Part shown: one piece after another, positions 29,214-39,139 of the stretch | Layout: the number at the start of each line of letters is the position of its first letter | Numbering within the stretch: position 1 is the stretch's first letter | Assembly (NCBI RefSeq): GCF_030693405.1 | Contig: NZ_JAUYAW010000049.1 | Span: forward strand, 1 to 40,708 | Origin: Phenylobacterium sp. | GTDB lineage: Bacteria > Pseudomonadota > Alphaproteobacteria > Caulobacterales > Caulobacteraceae | DNA: 40,708 nucleotides | Reading direction: 5' to 3' | Notes under the pieces: model-generated | Database searches by the model: none | What the model was told of the DNA's origin: nothing | Seen by the model: the letters and a program-made list of their open reading frames with translations, nothing else | Program-made: the position numbers and the translations under genes

Positions 29214-30590
29214 CTAGAGCGGATGCAGCGACAGCCGCCAGAAGCGCGCCGAGAGCAGGCCCACTGAGACCAGGCTGGCCAGGATCACCGCCCAGACGAG
29301 GCCGGTGACGCCCATCCCCATGGGCAGGGCGAGCCACCAGGCGAGCGGCATCATGATCACCACATAGCTGGTCAGGTGGGTGATGGTCGGCATCCACACG
29401 TCGCCCCGGGCCCGCAGGGCCTGGGCGATGACCACCTGCAGGCCGTCGGCCAGCAGGAACAGGCATGACAGGGCCAGGGCCGCGGCGGCCACGGCGATCA
29501 CCTGCGGATCGGTGGTGTAGGCCGCGGCGATCCAGGGCGCGGCGGGCCAGATGATGAAGGACACGACGACCCCGAAGACGGCTGTGACGCCGAACCCGAC
29601 CATGGCGGCGCGGATGACGCCGGCCCGGTCGCGACCGCCATAGGCGCTGCTGACCAGAACGGCGGTCGCTGCGGCCAGGCCCAGGGGCGCCATGAAGACC
29701 ATGGAGATGACGTTGAGCACCACGGTCCAGGCCGCCAGGGCCAGGGTTCCGATCCAGCCGGCCACCACATTGAGCGAGGCGAAGGCCGCCACCTCGAAGA
29801 AGTTCGAGGCGCCGGCGCCATAGCCGATCTTGCGCTGCTCGGCCTCGGCCAGACGGTCGCGGGCCGGCTTGGCGAACACCCCCAGCTCGCGGGCCTCGGC
29901 CATGCGGGCGATGTAGACGAGCAGGCCCGCCACCAGGAAGGCCCGGGCGGCGAAGGTGGCCCAGGCGGCGCCCACCGCGCCCAGGGCCGGCAGGCCGAAC
30001 AGCCCCGGGACCAGCAGCAGCAGGAACAGCAAGTTCACCACATTGGCGAGCCACATGATGATCATGGCCGGCCCTGGCCGCGACAGCCCCTCCAGCCAGA
30101 AACTGGCGGCGCACGCCACGACATAGGTCGGCAGGGAGAGGGCGAAGATGATCACCGGGCCGACGGACCCCGCCGCCAGGCTGGGCTCCAGCCCGATCCG
30201 CGACAGGCCCCAGGGCGCGACGGCGATGAGGACCAGCATGGAGGCGAGGCCGATCCAGGAGCCATAGACCAGGCCGCGACGGAGCACCGCGCCGCTCTCA
30301 TGCCGGCGCCCCTCGCCCACGGCGCGGGCGGTCATCACCTGCACCCCGGTCAGCAGGCCGATGGCCATGGTCAGGATGACCGAGGTCGGCGCCCAGGCCA
30401 TGGCGTGGAAGCCCAGCTCGACGGCCGAATAGCGCCCCACGACGATGGCGTCCATCAGACCCATGGTCATGATGCCCAGGCGCGCGAGCACCACCGGCCC
30501 CGACAGCCTTAGCAGTCGCCGCAGGTCCTGACGGACCAGCAGATGTCGCCCGGGCGTCGGGGAGGACTCCGGGCTTACAGGGCGGGTCAT
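29214..30590 (-). CDS. MATE family efflux transporter
   Basis: This 458-residue multidrug and toxic-compound extrusion protein of the NorM-like branch has about twelve hydrophobic helices arranged as two halves. Typical MATE features are L-R-L-S-G-P-V-V-L-A-R-L-G near the N-terminus, the M-D-A-I-V-V-G-R-Y-S segment, G-V-Q-V-M-T-A-R-A-V-G-E-G in helix 2-3, and the second-half A-L-R-A-R-G-D-V-W-M-P. It likely exports cationic or aromatic compounds using a sodium or proton gradient. I chose the ATG giving M-T-R-P-V; a longer frame adds Arg/Pro-rich sequence. It follows aroG by 86 bases in the same direction and converges on the DUF429 gene. Confidence 0.9.
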   Translation of the reverse strand: MTRPVSPESSPTPGRHLLVRQDLRRLLRLSGPVVLARLGIMTMGLMDAIVVGRYSAVELGFHAMAWAPTSVILTMAIGLLTGVQVMTARAVGEGRRHESGAVLRRGLVYGSWIGLASMLVLIAVAPWGLSRIGLEPSLAAGSVGPVIIFALSLPTYVVACAASFWLEGLSRPGPAMIIMWLANVVNLLFLLLLVPGLFGLPALGAVGAAWATFAARAFLVAGLLVYIARMAEARELGVFAKPARDRLAEAEQRKIGYGAGASNFFEVAAFASLNVVAGWIGTLALAAWTVVLNVISMVFMAPLGLAAATAVLVSSAYGGRDRAGVIRAAMVGFGVTAVFGVVVSFIIWPAAPWIAAAYTTDPQVIAVAAAALALSCLFLLADGLQVVIAQALRARGDVWMPTITHLTSYVVIMMPLAWWLALPMGMGVTGLVWAVILASLVSVGLLSARFWRLSLHPL

Positions 30591-30676
30591 GGGATCACCA
30601 GCCAGACAGCGGCGCGGACAAGGTCCGTCGCCGGGAGAGGTTCGCCCGCCAGGCCTGACCTGACGGACCAAGGACG

Positions 30677-32056
30677 CTAGACCGCGACGCGGCGGGCCAT
30701 GTCGATCCGGTCTTCCTTGAGCTTTTCAGCCACCAGGAAGGCCAGTTCCAGGGCCTGCTCGCCGTTCAACCGCGGGTCGCAGTGGGTATGGTAGCGGTCA
30801 GCCAGGTCGCCTTCAGTCAGGGCCCGGGCGCCGCCCAGGCATTCGGTGACGTTCTGGCCGGTCATCTCCAGATGCACGCCGCCGGGGTGCACGCCCTCGG
30901 CCTTGGCGATCTCCACGAAGGACTTCACCTCCGACAGGATGCGGTCGAAGGGCCGGGTCTTGTAGCCGTTGGCCGCGGTCAGGGTGTTGCCGTGCATCGG
31001 GTCGATGGCCCAGACCACATTGCGGCCGCCGGCCTTGGTGGCCTGCATCAGGCGCGGCAGGCGGTCGGCGATCTTGTCGTGACCAAAACGCCCATAGAGG
31101 GTCAGGCGGCCGGCCTCGTTCGCCGGGCTCAGCGCATCGATCAGGCGCAGCAGTTCATCCGGCTCCAGGGTCGGGCCGACCTTCACGCCGACGGGGTTCT
31201 TCACGCCACGGCAGAACTCCACATGGGCGCCGTCCAGCTGGCGGGTGCGCTCGCCGATCCACAGCAGGTGGGCCGAGGTGTCGTACCAGTCGCCCGAGGT
31301 GGAATCGACGCGGGTCATCGCCTCTTCGAAGCCCAGCAGCAGGGCCTCGTGGCAGGTGAAGAACTCCACTCGGTGCAGGTCGGGATGGCTGTCGGGGGTG
31401 ACCCCGATGGCGGCCATGAAGGTCAGGGCTTCGCTGATCTTCTCCGACAGCTCGCGGTAACGGGCGCCCTGCGGGCTGTCATTGACGAAGCCGAGCGTCC
31501 AGCGGTGGATATTGTAGAGGTCGGCATAGCCGCCGCCGGCGAAGGCCCGCAGCAGGTTGAGCGTCGAGGACGACTGGGCGTAGGCCTTGAGCAGGCGTTC
31601 CGGGTCCGGCGCGCGGGCCTCGGGCGTGAACTCCATGCCGTTGATGTTGTCGCCGCGATAGGACGGCAGCTCTACGTCGCCGATCTTCTCTACGGCTGAG
31701 GAGCGCGGCTTGGCGAACTGGCCGGCCATGCGCCCGACCTTCACCACCGGCTTGCCGCCGGCGAAGGTCAGGACCACCGCCATCTGCAGGATCAGGCGGA
31801 AGGTGTCGCGGATGTTGTCGGCGTGGAACTCCTTGAAGCTCTCGGCGCAGTCACCGCCCTGCAACAGGAAGGCCCGGCCCTCGGCCACGTCCCCCAGCAG
31901 GGACTTCAGCCGCCGCGCCTCACCGGCGAACACCAGGGGCGGCATGCCGCGCAGGGTCTGCTCCACACGCTCCAGGGCGGCGGCGTCCGGATAATCGTCC
32001 GGAATGTGCTTGGCGGTCTTGGCGCGCCAGGAGGCCGGTTTCCAGTTGTCGCTCAT
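30677..32056 (-). CDS. aroG: 3-deoxy-7-phosphoheptulonate synthase, class II
   Basis: This enzyme catalyses the first step of the shikimate pathway, joining phosphoenolpyruvate and erythrose-4-phosphate. The 459-residue product is the plant-like class II (AroA-II) form, not the short E. coli AroFGH type. Motifs include [10 protein letters not shown] near the N-terminus, [11 protein letters not shown] (metal-binding Cys), [11 protein letters not shown], the D-P-M-H-G-N-T segment (metal-binding His) and [16 protein letters not shown] one codon upstream could also start it, and GGAG fits both. The order ligase-like gene, aroG, MATE is all on one strand. Confidence 0.96.
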   Translation of the reverse strand: MSDNWKPASWRAKTAKHIPDDYPDAAALERVEQTLRGMPPLVFAGEARRLKSLLGDVAEGRAFLLQGGDCAESFKEFHADNIRDTFRLILQMAVVLTFAGGKPVVKVGRMAGQFAKPRSSAVEKIGDVELPSYRGDNINGMEFTPEARAPDPERLLKAYAQSSSTLNLLRAFAGGGYADLYNIHRWTLGFVNDSPQGARYRELSEKISEALTFMAAIGVTPDSHPDLHRVEFFTCHEALLLGFEEAMTRVDSTSGDWYDTSAHLLWIGERTRQLDGAHVEFCRGVKNPVGVKVGPTLEPDELLRLIDALSPANEAGRLTLYGRFGHDKIADRLPRLMQATKAGGRNVVWAIDPMHGNTLTAANGYKTRPFDRILSEVKSFVEIAKAEGVHPGGVHLEMTGQNVTECLGGARALTEGDLADRYHTHCDPRLNGEQALELAFLVAEKLKEDRIDMARRVAV

Positions 32057-32126
32057 CACTCTGAAGCTCCGCGTCGTCCCGAGGCTGTGGGGCCTTGCAA
32101 TGACCCTGAGACGAAAGTGGGGCCTT

Positions 32127-33371
32127 CTACTCCGATATGGGGGGATAGGTCGATGCTCTGCGCGCGCTGGCGGGCTTGGCCAAGCGTGCGGCGACGGGCA
32201 GACGTTGGGCGGCGGCGGCCGAGACCACGGCCAGGGCCCCGAGCGCCAGCCACCACTCCTGCCAGACCCCGAAGCTGACCGCCGCGAAGGTGAGATAGCT
32301 CACAGCCGCCGCCGCGCCGGCCGCCGCGCCCAGGTCAGGATGACTGCGTTCCTGGCGATGAAAGATGGTGACCCAGAACACGGTGGCGGCGGCGGCGCCG
32401 ATCACCCCCAGCTCCAGCCAAACCTGCAGGGCGGCGTCGTGCGGATGGAGGCGGATGCCGGGACCGAACATGCGGCTGGCGTCCAGGCCCCAGCCCTTGA
32501 GGGGCTTGTCGCTGATCCAGTCGACCGCATAGCTCCAGTAGTCCATGCGCATGCTCCAGGAGAGGCTGACCCTGTCCTGCAGCGCCCCATAGATCCCCTG
32601 CGCCCGCAGCGTCCAGAGGATCAGCGGCGTGGCGAGGAAGAAGAAGCCGGCGCCGGCGCCGAGCACCCGAGGCGCGATCACCGGCCAGCGATAGACGGCC
32701 GCGCCCGCCAGACTGGCGCCGGCCAGGGCGATCAGGGGGGCGTCGGCGTTCAGACCGACGCCGCCGGCCACGACGCCAGCGGCCATCAGCACCGCCAGCT
32801 GCCACCAGCCGAGCCGGAGGGCGGCCAGTGCCGCAGGCCCCCAGAGCACCGCCAGAACGAACACCCCTTGAGCGACATTGCGCACGGCAAGGTCTGGGCG
32901 GATCGGATCGCCGATCGCCTGCCGCAGCGCCTGATAGACGGCGGCGCCGGTCACCGCCTCGATGATGAGCATCACCGAAAGGCCGGACATGCCCCACATG
33001 AAGACAACCATGGCCAGGCGAAGGCCCTGAGCCTCGGCCCGGCGCACAGCACTAAAGGCCGCCCAGTAGAGGACCGCCTGGCAGGCCAGCTTCACCGCAT
33101 TGGAGCTCCAGAGCGCCTCGGGCTCATAGGGACTCCACAGCATCGAGCCCGCCGCCCAGATCACCAGGACAAGGAGGGCGAGCGCGGCCGGGCGGTCAGC
33201 CTCGCGCACTTCCAATCCAGGCAGGGTCAGCAGACCGACGATGCTCAGCAGAACGGCGAAGGCCAGCGGCCCCACCCACCCCAGGGGACCCGCCAGGCCC
33301 GCGCCGAAGATCAGCACCCAGGCGCACCAGCGGGCGAAGCCCGCACCACCGATGAAAGACGTCGTCGTCAC
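32127..33371 (-). CDS. O-antigen ligase/polymerase-like membrane protein
   Basis: This 414-residue polytopic membrane protein has about ten hydrophobic segments. The C-terminal half carries the Wzy_C-type pattern [11 protein letters not shown] and [18 protein letters not shown], where the His-Pro-His segment and following helix resemble the O-antigen ligase (WaaL/Wzy) signature. It may join or polymerise surface polysaccharide, but no sugar-nucleotide genes are nearby. I chose a GTG that overlaps the gor stop as GTGA, as with other coupled genes here; longer starts run into gor. Its place between glutathione reductase and DAHP synthase is unusual. Confidence 0.82.
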   Translation of the reverse strand: MTTTSFIGGAGFARWCAWVLIFGAGLAGPLGWVGPLAFAVLLSIVGLLTLPGLEVREADRPAALALLVLVIWAAGSMLWSPYEPEALWSSNAVKLACQAVLYWAAFSAVRRAEAQGLRLAMVVFMWGMSGLSVMLIIEAVTGAAVYQALRQAIGDPIRPDLAVRNVAQGVFVLAVLWGPAALAALRLGWWQLAVLMAAGVVAGGVGLNADAPLIALAGASLAGAAVYRWPVIAPRVLGAGAGFFFLATPLILWTLRAQGIYGALQDRVSLSWSMRMDYWSYAVDWISDKPLKGWGLDASRMFGPGIRLHPHDAALQVWLELGVIGAAAATVFWVTIFHRQERSHPDLGAAAGAAAAVSYLTFAAVSFGVWQEWWLALGALAVVSAAAAQRLPVAARLAKPASARRASTYPPISE

Positions 33372-34753
33372 GCCACCGGGCCCAGATCCTGCGGCATATA
33401 CTTCTCGCGCATGGTCACCAGCTCTTCGGCCAGGGTGGGATGCACCGCGCAGGTGGAGTCCCACTGGGCCTTGGTCACGCCCATCTTCAGGGCGATGGCG
33501 GCCATCTGGATAATCTCCGGACCATCCGGCGCAACCACATGGCAGCCGAGCAGCTTCTGGCTCTTGGCGTCCACCACCAGCTTGATCAGGGCCCGCTCCT
33601 CCCCGCCGGAGAAGGTGTGCTTCATGGCCCGGAACCTGGACAGATAGACATCCACCTGACCGTGGACGTGGCGGGCCTCGGCCTCGGTCAGGCCCACCGA
33701 GCCGATGGCCGGCTGGGAGAAGACCGCCGAGGCGACCATCTCGTGGTCGAAGGTGGTCGGGTTGTCATAGAATTCCGTCTGGGCGAAGGCCGCGCCCTCG
33801 CGGATCGCCACCGGGGTCAGGTTGATGCGGTTGGTGACGTCGCCCACCGCCCAGACGGACTCCACATTGGTGCGGGAATAGTCGTCCACCACGATGGCCC
33901 CGTCGTTCACCGCCACACCGGCGGCCTCCAGGCCCAGGCCCTCCACATAGGGCTCGCGGCCCAGGGCGAAGAGGACGAGATCGGCCTCGATGGCGGCGCC
34001 GCTGGACAGGTGGCTGACCAGCCCGTCCTCGGTCTTCTCCACCCGCTCATGCTGGCAGCCGAGCAGGACATTGATCCCCTTGCGGGTCATTTCTTCGGCC
34101 AGATGCGCGCGGACGTGGTCGTCGAAGCCACGCAGGATGTTGGGGCCCCGGTGAACCAGGGTCACATCCACCCCAAGGCCCTTGAAGATGCAGGCGAACT
34201 CCACGGCGATATAGCCGCCGCCGGCGATCACCATCCGCTTGGGCAGCTCGGCGATGTGGAAGGCCTCGTCTGAGGTGATGACATGCTCGATCCCCGGCAG
34301 GTCCTTGGGAACCCACGGCCGGCCGCCGGTGGCGATCAGGATCCTGCCCGCCGTGACCGTCTTGTCCTTGCCGACCAGCTCGACGGTGTGGGCGTCCACC
34401 AGCCGGGCCTTGGCGTGGACCAGCTCAGCGCCGGCGTTCTGCAGGTTGGTGACATAGATCCCCGACAGCCGAGCGATCTCCTTGTCCTTCTCCGCCAGAA
34501 AGCTGGGCCAGTCGAAGCGCGGGGCCTCGCCAAAACTCCAGCCATAGGCCTCAGCGGTCTTGAAATGTCCGGCATACTCCGAGGCGTAGACCATGAACTT
34601 CTTGGGCACACAGCCGCGGATGACGCAGGTGCCGCCCACCCGGTCCTCCTCGGCGACGGCCACCTTGGCGCCGCTCATGGCGGCCAGTCTCGCAGCGCGC
34701 ACACCGCCGGAGCCGGCGCCGATGACGAACAGGTCGTAGTCGTACTGGGCCAC
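33368..34753 (-). CDS. gor: Glutathione-disulfide reductase
   Basis: This flavoprotein disulfide reductase keeps glutathione reduced with NADPH. The 461-residue product has the FAD-binding G-A-G-S-G-G-V-R-A-A-R, the redox pair G-G-T-C-V-I-R-G-C-V-P-K-K (Cys43, Cys48), the NADPH-binding G-G-G-Y-I-A-V-E-F followed by V-H-R-G, the second FAD motif W-A-V-G-D-V-T-N, and the C-terminal V-H-P-T-L-A-E-E with the catalytic His-Glu pair. The start is GTG; GGAG lies 10 bases upstream. It follows rpiA by 18 bases and overlaps the next gene. It partners functionally with the glutathione peroxidase elsewhere in the window. Confidence 0.95.
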   Translation of the reverse strand: MAQYDYDLFVIGAGSGGVRAARLAAMSGAKVAVAEEDRVGGTCVIRGCVPKKFMVYASEYAGHFKTAEAYGWSFGEAPRFDWPSFLAEKDKEIARLSGIYVTNLQNAGAELVHAKARLVDAHTVELVGKDKTVTAGRILIATGGRPWVPKDLPGIEHVITSDEAFHIAELPKRMVIAGGGYIAVEFACIFKGLGVDVTLVHRGPNILRGFDDHVRAHLAEEMTRKGINVLLGCQHERVEKTEDGLVSHLSSGAAIEADLVLFALGREPYVEGLGLEAAGVAVNDGAIVVDDYSRTNVESVWAVGDVTNRINLTPVAIREGAAFAQTEFYDNPTTFDHEMVASAVFSQPAIGSVGLTEAEARHVHGQVDVYLSRFRAMKHTFSGGEERALIKLVVDAKSQKLLGCHVVAPDGPEIIQMAAIALKMGVTKAQWDSTCAVHPTLAEELVTMREKYMPQDLGPVA

Positions 34754-34771
34754 GCTCAGGTCACTCCACGT

Positions 34772-35455
34772 CTAGGGTTCGAGGGTGACGACGCCCTGGG
34801 GCGTCCCCACCAGGGCCAGATCGGCCAGGTCCAGGAAAAGGCCGTGATCGACCACGCCGGTGACGCTCTTCAGCGCATCGGCCAGGGCCGCGGGGTCCTC
34901 GATACGACCACAGGCGGCGTCATAGATAAGGTTGCCCCCGTCTGTTCGCACCGGCGCGCCGTCCTTCACCCGCAGGCGCGGGGCGACGCCGAGCTCGCAT
35001 TCCGACAGGGCGTCGCAGATGCGCAGGGCGGTGGTTTCATGGGCGAAGGCGACCACCTCGATGGGCAGGGGGAACTTGCCGAGCATCGGCACGCGCTTGG
35101 CCGCGTCAGCGATGACCACGCAGCGGCGCGAGGCCTCCCAAACCAGTTTTTCGCGCAGCAGGGCCGCGCCGCCACCCTTGATCAGGGAAAGGGCTGGGCC
35201 GATCTCGTCGGCGCCGTCCACGGTGAGGTCGATGGACTTCACGGGGCCAAGTTCGGTGAGCTTCAGCCCCAGACTCTCGGCCAGTTCGGCCGTGGCCACA
35301 GAGGTGGAGATACAGGTCACATCCAAGCGCCGGGCGGCCAGGGCCTTGACGAACCAGGCCGCGGTCGAGCCGGTGCCCAGGCCCACCACCATGCCGGCCT
35401 CGACCATCTCTGCGGCGGCCTCGCCGGCGGCCTTCTTCCGGGCGTCTGCGTCCAT
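34772..35455 (-). CDS. rpiA: Ribose-5-phosphate isomerase A
   Basis: This cytosolic enzyme interconverts ribose-5-phosphate and ribulose-5-phosphate in the pentose phosphate pathway. The 227-residue product shows G-L-G-T-G-S-T (phosphate-binding, about 25-31), D-G-A-D-E-I (80-85) and K-G-G-G-A-A-L-L-R-E-K (93-103), with Glu102 acting as the catalytic base by family homology. It stands between glmU and gor on the same strand, with gaps of 90 and 18 bases. Pairing with gor may supply NADPH-linked metabolism, but that is context only. The length is normal. Confidence 0.96.
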   Translation of the reverse strand: MDADARKKAAGEAAAEMVEAGMVVGLGTGSTAAWFVKALAARRLDVTCISTSVATAELAESLGLKLTELGPVKSIDLTVDGADEIGPALSLIKGGGAALLREKLVWEASRRCVVIADAAKRVPMLGKFPLPIEVVAFAHETTALRICDALSECELGVAPRLRVKDGAPVRTDGGNLIYDAACGRIEDPAALADALKSVTGVVDHGLFLDLADLALVGTPQGVVTLEP

Positions 35456-35545
35456 CTGGATTCCGTGTCTCGGTCGCCGGGGGCGGCGGAAGGCTCCGTT
35501 CTAGGCGCCCTGGGCCGGGAAGGCCACGCCCAGGGCCCTAACCGA

Positions 35546-36907
35546 TCAGCGCTTTTTCGGTCGGGCGGCCTTGGCGGCGCGGAAGCGGGCGGCCCAGCCG
35601 GGCTTTTCCGTCTGGCCGCCGCGCTCCAGGGCCAGGGCGTCAGGGGCGACATCGCGGGTGATCACCGAACCTGAGCCCGTATAGGCGCCGGCCCCGATGC
35701 GCACGGGCGCCACGAGGGCGGTGTTGGAGCCGATGAAGGCGCCCTCCCCCACATGGGTCTCGAACTTGTCGAAGCCGTCATAGTTACAGAAGATCGTGCC
35801 GGCCCCGATATTGGCCCCGGCGCCCACCGTGCCATCTCCCAGATAGGCGAGATGGTTGGCCTTGGCGCCCTCGCCGACCACGACCTTCTTCACCTCGACG
35901 AAATTGCCGATATGGGCCCGCGCGCCGATCTGCGCGCCTGGCCGCAGGCGGGCATAGGGTCCGACCAGAGCCCCCTCGCCGACCTGGGCGCCCTCCAGGT
36001 GGCTGAAGGCGCGGATCACGGCGCCGGCCGCCACCCGGACGCCCGGGGCGAAGACCACGAAGGGCTCCACCGTGGCCCCGGGCGCAATCTCGGTATCCCA
36101 GGAAAAGTGCACGGTTTCGGGGGCGGGCATAGCCACCCCCTCGCTCAGGAAATGATGGCGTCGCCGCTGCTGAAAGATGGCCTCGGCCGCCGACAGCTGG
36201 GCCTGAGAATCTGCGCCCATCACCGCGCTCTCGGGGGCGAAGACGGCGCGCACCTGGATCTCGTCGGAGACGGCGATGGCCACCACCTCGGTCAGATAGT
36301 ACTCGCCCTTGACGTTGGCGTTGCCCACCCGGGCCAGCCAGCCGAGCAGCTGCGCCCGATCGGCCGCCATCATGCCGGAGTAGCAGGCCTTGACGTGCCG
36401 CTCTTCTTCGCTGGCGTCTCGCGCCTCGACGATGCGCAGGACGTGGCCGTCGGCCCCGCGGATCAGCCGGCCATAGAGGGCCGCATCGGCCGGCTCGAAG
36501 CCCAGCAAGGCCAGGCCCACCCCCTGCGCGCGCAGGGCGAACAGCGGCTCCAAGTCCTTGCCCTCCAGAAGCGGACAGTCGGCGTTGGTCACCAGCACCT
36601 CGCCGTCGAAGTCGGCCAGGGCCTCAGCTGCGGCCAGCACGGCATGGCCGGTGCCCAGCGGCGGGTCCTGCACGGCGACGGCGCCCTCCCCCAGCCGCGC
36701 GACCACGGCGGCGCGCACCTCCGGGCTGTGGGTCCCGACCACCACGACCACCCGGTCGCACCCGGCCGCCTGGACCGCATCGATGGCCCGGTCGAGCATG
36801 GTGCGGCCGCCAACCTTGTGCATCACCTTGGGCGTAGGCGACTTCATCCGCGTGCCCTGGCCCGCGGCGAGGATGACGGCGGCGCGGGGTCTGGCGCTGG
36901 AGGTCAT
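35546..36907 (-). CDS. glmU: Bifunctional GlcN-1-P acetyltransferase/GlcNAc-1-P uridyltransferase
   Basis: This enzyme performs the last two steps to UDP-N-acetylglucosamine, the precursor for peptidoglycan and lipopolysaccharide. The 453-residue product has an N-terminal nucleotidyltransferase domain with [11 protein letters not shown] near residue 13, [11 protein letters not shown] and V-T-N-A-D-C-P-L. The C-terminal left-handed beta helix is built from hexapeptide repeats ([18 protein letters not shown] and later repeats). Ser/Thr-Cys replaces the usual Gly-Asp in the N-A-D-C-P-L motif, but Asp is present. It is divergent from gph with 90 bases between the starts, so both promoters lie there. 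Confidence 0.95.
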   Translation of the reverse strand: MTSSARPRAAVILAAGQGTRMKSPTPKVMHKVGGRTMLDRAIDAVQAAGCDRVVVVVGTHSPEVRAAVVARLGEGAVAVQDPPLGTGHAVLAAAEALADFDGEVLVTNADCPLLEGKDLEPLFALRAQGVGLALLGFEPADAALYGRLIRGADGHVLRIVEARDASEEERHVKACYSGMMAADRAQLLGWLARVGNANVKGEYYLTEVVAIAVSDEIQVRAVFAPESAVMGADSQAQLSAAEAIFQQRRRHHFLSEGVAMPAPETVHFSWDTEIAPGATVEPFVVFAPGVRVAAGAVIRAFSHLEGAQVGEGALVGPYARLRPGAQIGARAHIGNFVEVKKVVVGEGAKANHLAYLGDGTVGAGANIGAGTIFCNYDGFDKFETHVGEGAFIGSNTALVAPVRIGAGAYTGSGSVITRDVAPDALALERGGQTEKPGWAARFRAAKAARPKKR

Positions 36908-36997
36908 GGGGCAGGTCCTTGGCGAGTCGACGGCGTTGCAATCATGGGGCGTTTAGCCGAAACGGCGACAGGTTTCGACGTCAGGAGACGAACAGTC

Positions 36998-37720
36998 ATG
37001 GCCGCCCCCCTCGATCTGACGGCCCTGGCCGGCGCGACGCTGGCCTTTGACCTGGACGGCACCCTGGTGGACACCGCCCCCGACCTCGTCGGCACGCTGA
37101 ATGTCATCCTGCAGGAGGAGGGCCATGCCCCCCTGCCGCTCGGCGAGGCGCGGCCCTTCATCGGCAAGGGCGCCCGCTGGCTCTTGCAGCGCGGCTTCAC
37201 CGAGGCCGGCCATCCCATCGCCGACGAGGCCATGGGGAGCCTCTTCGAGCGGTTCATCGCGCGCTACAACGCCCATATCGCCGATGAGAGCGTCCCCTTC
37301 CCCGGCATGGTCGAAACGCTGGAGACCCTGCGCGGCGCCGGCGCCCGGCTGGTGGTCTGCACCAACAAGCGCACCGACCTCTCCACCAACCTGCTGGACG
37401 CCCTGAACCTGTCATCCCTGTTCGAAGCCATTGTCGGGGCCGACGCCGCGCCGGCCCAGAAGCCTGACCGCCGTCACCTGGAGACCGCCATCGCCCGGGC
37501 CGGCGGGCGCCTCGACCGCGCCGTCATGATCGGCGACGCCGCCCCCGACGCCGGCGCGGCCCGGGCGGCCGGCGTGCCCCTGGTGCTGGTCAGCTTTGGC
37601 TATACCGAGGTTCCGGTGGCCGAGCTCGGCGCCGACATCCTCATCGACCACTACGCCGACCTGCCCGACGCCTGTTTGCAGCTACTGGCGGCTTGCCCCC
37701 GGCCAAACGAGACGTTATAG
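36998..37720 (+). CDS. gph: Phosphoglycolate phosphatase (HAD family)
   Basis: This haloacid dehalogenase-type phosphatase most likely acts on 2-phosphoglycolate. The 240-residue product carries motif I F-D-L-D-G-T-L-V-D-T (Asp nucleophile near residue 18), motif II C-T-N-K-R-T (Thr), the motif III lysine in K-P-D-R-R-H-L and motif IV I-G-D-A-A-P-D. A helical cap lies between motifs I and II. AGGAG lies 8-10 bases upstream of the ATG and decides the start; a much longer in-frame extension runs antisense through glmU and is not real. It ends 16 bases before the tRNA-Val gene. Confidence 0.92.
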   Translation: MAAPLDLTALAGATLAFDLDGTLVDTAPDLVGTLNVILQEEGHAPLPLGEARPFIGKGARWLLQRGFTEAGHPIADEAMGSLFERFIARYNAHIADESVPFPGMVETLETLRGAGARLVVCTNKRTDLSTNLLDALNLSSLFEAIVGADAAPAQKPDRRHLETAIARAGGRLDRAVMIGDAAPDAGAARAAGVPLVLVSFGYTEVPVAELGADILIDHYADLPDACLQLLAACPRPNETL

Positions 37721-37736
37721 GGCCGTCCCTTCCGAT

Positions 37737-37811
37737 GGATGCGTAGCTCAGCGGGAGAGCACCTCGTTCACACCGAGGGGGTCACAGGTTCAATCCCTGT
37801 CGCATCCACCA
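37737..37811 (+). tRNA. tRNA-Val (anticodon CAC)
   Basis: The 75-base sequence folds as a complete cloverleaf. The acceptor stem GGATGCG pairs with CGCATCC, the D-arm GCTC with GAGC, and the anticodon stem CCTCG with CGAGG around loop TTCACAC (anticodon CAC at 37769-37771). The T-arm ACAGG pairs with CCTGT around TTCAATC. The CCA end is encoded. It lies just after gph. tRNA genes are frequent integration sites, and the genes after it are unrelated to the core block before it. Confidence 0.97.
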
Positions 37812-37999
37812 TTCCTTTCAGCGGGTTAGAGATTTCTCCCCGCGGCGCTGGCCCGCTTTGTGGCCGACAAGCCGAGACCAGGACGCCCGCCAACCCGAAC
37901 TGAGTGGGTCGGCGCTTTGGTTTGCGCCGCGTTCACCACTCCGAATGATCTGGCGCCTATGGCTGAACTGCAGTTCTCCAGTGTGGTCAGTCCGGGCTC
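37812..37999. other. Gap between tRNA-Val and the unknown protein gene
   Basis: I see no convincing gene in these 188 bases. A hairpin with arms CGGCGC/GCGCCG (37910-37929, 8-base loop TTTGGTTT) is present but lacks a T-tract. No repeat of the tRNA 3' end or integrase fragment is visible here. The promoter of the following gene presumably lies in this stretch. Confidence 0.5.
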
Positions 38000-39139
38000 A
38001 TGAGCCTCTTGCGAACGAACTCAAACCGGTCGGTGCGCAGTCTGCTTAGTCTGCAGTCTGGCGCCTCGACGGCGCGCGCCCTGAATCTGACCGCGACCTG
38101 GCGCAAGCACCAACGCGAGCCTGGCTATATCGAGAACGCCTTCTTCCGAAGCCCGGTGCTCAATCGCGCCATCATCCTGAAACACCGCCTGCGGGCCGAC
38201 GAGGTCGAACTGCTCGGCTCCTACCGGACGACGGCGACGAAGGTGATCCTGCCCCTCGATCCCTCTGACCTGCGGGTGGGGGCGCGGTCCTTCTTCATCT
38301 ACCAGACCGGCTACCGGTCGTTGCTGGCGGAGGTCGCTACCGGCGACCTGACCGCTGACCGGCGGGATGAAACCCTGCTGCACATCCTCGATGGCCTGCC
38401 CTCCCTGGACCCGTTCCTGATGCGGGAGCGGTTGCGGCAGGAGGAATTCACCCCGGACCGGTGCTATTTCAACCTGTCAGAGGCCGATTCCGCCCAGATG
38501 TTCGAGTTCGTCCGCCGGGAACTTCGCCCCCTGGTCGGCATGAGTTTCGATGATGTGGACGTCCGCATGTTCGAGAAGACCGACAAGCTCGCCCACAAGA
38601 TCATGGCCAACGCCGCGGATGCGGAGCTGGAGCCCCTGCGCCGGGGGCTCAACATGGAGAAGGCCGCCTTCGAGGAGGGCATCTTCTGCTGGAAGGGCTT
38701 CATCTACTACAAGTGGACCCTCAACAAGCTGCTGCCACAGGTGCGCCCGGTCTCCGAGGAGATCGCCGGCATCAAGCCCAGCGACAAGCCGACCATGGAA
38801 GACAAGATCTACATGGATGCGGCCAGAGAGCGGCTGGCCCAGTCCATCGACGATGCGGTCGTCACGGTCCGCAACACGCTGAAGGTCTATGACAAGGCCT
38901 ATCGGGACCTGACCCACAACGGTAAACCCGCAGCGTTCCGAGAGTTTCTGATGAAGGCGCCCAGCCTCTTCTACGAACTCGGGGAGCGCCTGGGCAGCGT
39001 CGATCACATCGTCAGCTTCTGGCGATACAGGTTTCCGGCCGACGTCCGCCCCAAGGTCTTGACCGAAGACTTGTTCGACATCCTGGCCGATTTCGAGGCG
39101 AGCCTCAGCTTCGAACCTCACTACCACTTCCCACGCTAG
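38000..39139 (+). CDS. Unknown 379-residue protein next to the DUF4011 helicase
   Basis: I do not recognise this family. The 379-residue product is soluble, with no signal peptide or membrane helix. It appears alpha-rich and charged, with blocks such as N-A-F-F-R-S-P-V-L-N-R-A-I-I-L-K-H-R-L, T-K-V-I-L-P-L-D-P-S-D-L-R-x-G, Y-F-N-L-S-E-A-D, F-C-W-K-G-F-I-Y-Y-K-W and the C-terminal F-E-P-H-Y-H-F-P-R. The N-terminal 30 residues are Ser/Arg-rich, and the first ATG has only a weak ribosome-binding site, so the true start may be later. No known catalytic motif is evident. Its place between a tRNA and a large helicase suggests an island or defence role, by context only. Its stop codon is part of a palindromic repeat. 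Confidence 0.7.
   Translation: MSLLRTNSNRSVRSLLSLQSGASTARALNLTATWRKHQREPGYIENAFFRSPVLNRAIILKHRLRADEVELLGSYRTTATKVILPLDPSDLRVGARSFFIYQTGYRSLLAEVATGDLTADRRDETLLHILDGLPSLDPFLMRERLRQEEFTPDRCYFNLSEADSAQMFEFVRRELRPLVGMSFDDVDVRMFEKTDKLAHKIMANAADAELEPLRRGLNMEKAAFEEGIFCWKGFIYYKWTLNKLLPQVRPVSEEIAGIKPSDKPTMEDKIYMDAARERLAQSIDDAVVTVRNTLKVYDKAYRDLTHNGKPAAFREFLMKAPSLFYELGERLGSVDHIVSFWRYRFPADVRPKVLTEDLFDILADFEASLSFEPHYHFPR

Noticed and set aside
28030..30114. A 694-codon minus-strand frame spanning the DUF429 and MATE genes
   Set aside because: It crosses two convergent real genes in wrong frames, and its composition changes at the gene junction. Neither half matches a family.
35753..36997. A long upstream extension of gph through glmU
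   Set aside because: The extension is antisense to glmU, and the HAD homology and the ribosome-binding site begin only at 36998.
37812..37999. Possible attachment site or integrase remnant after tRNA-Val
   Set aside because: No duplicate of the tRNA 3' end and no integrase-like reading frame are visible, so the island idea rests on gene content only.
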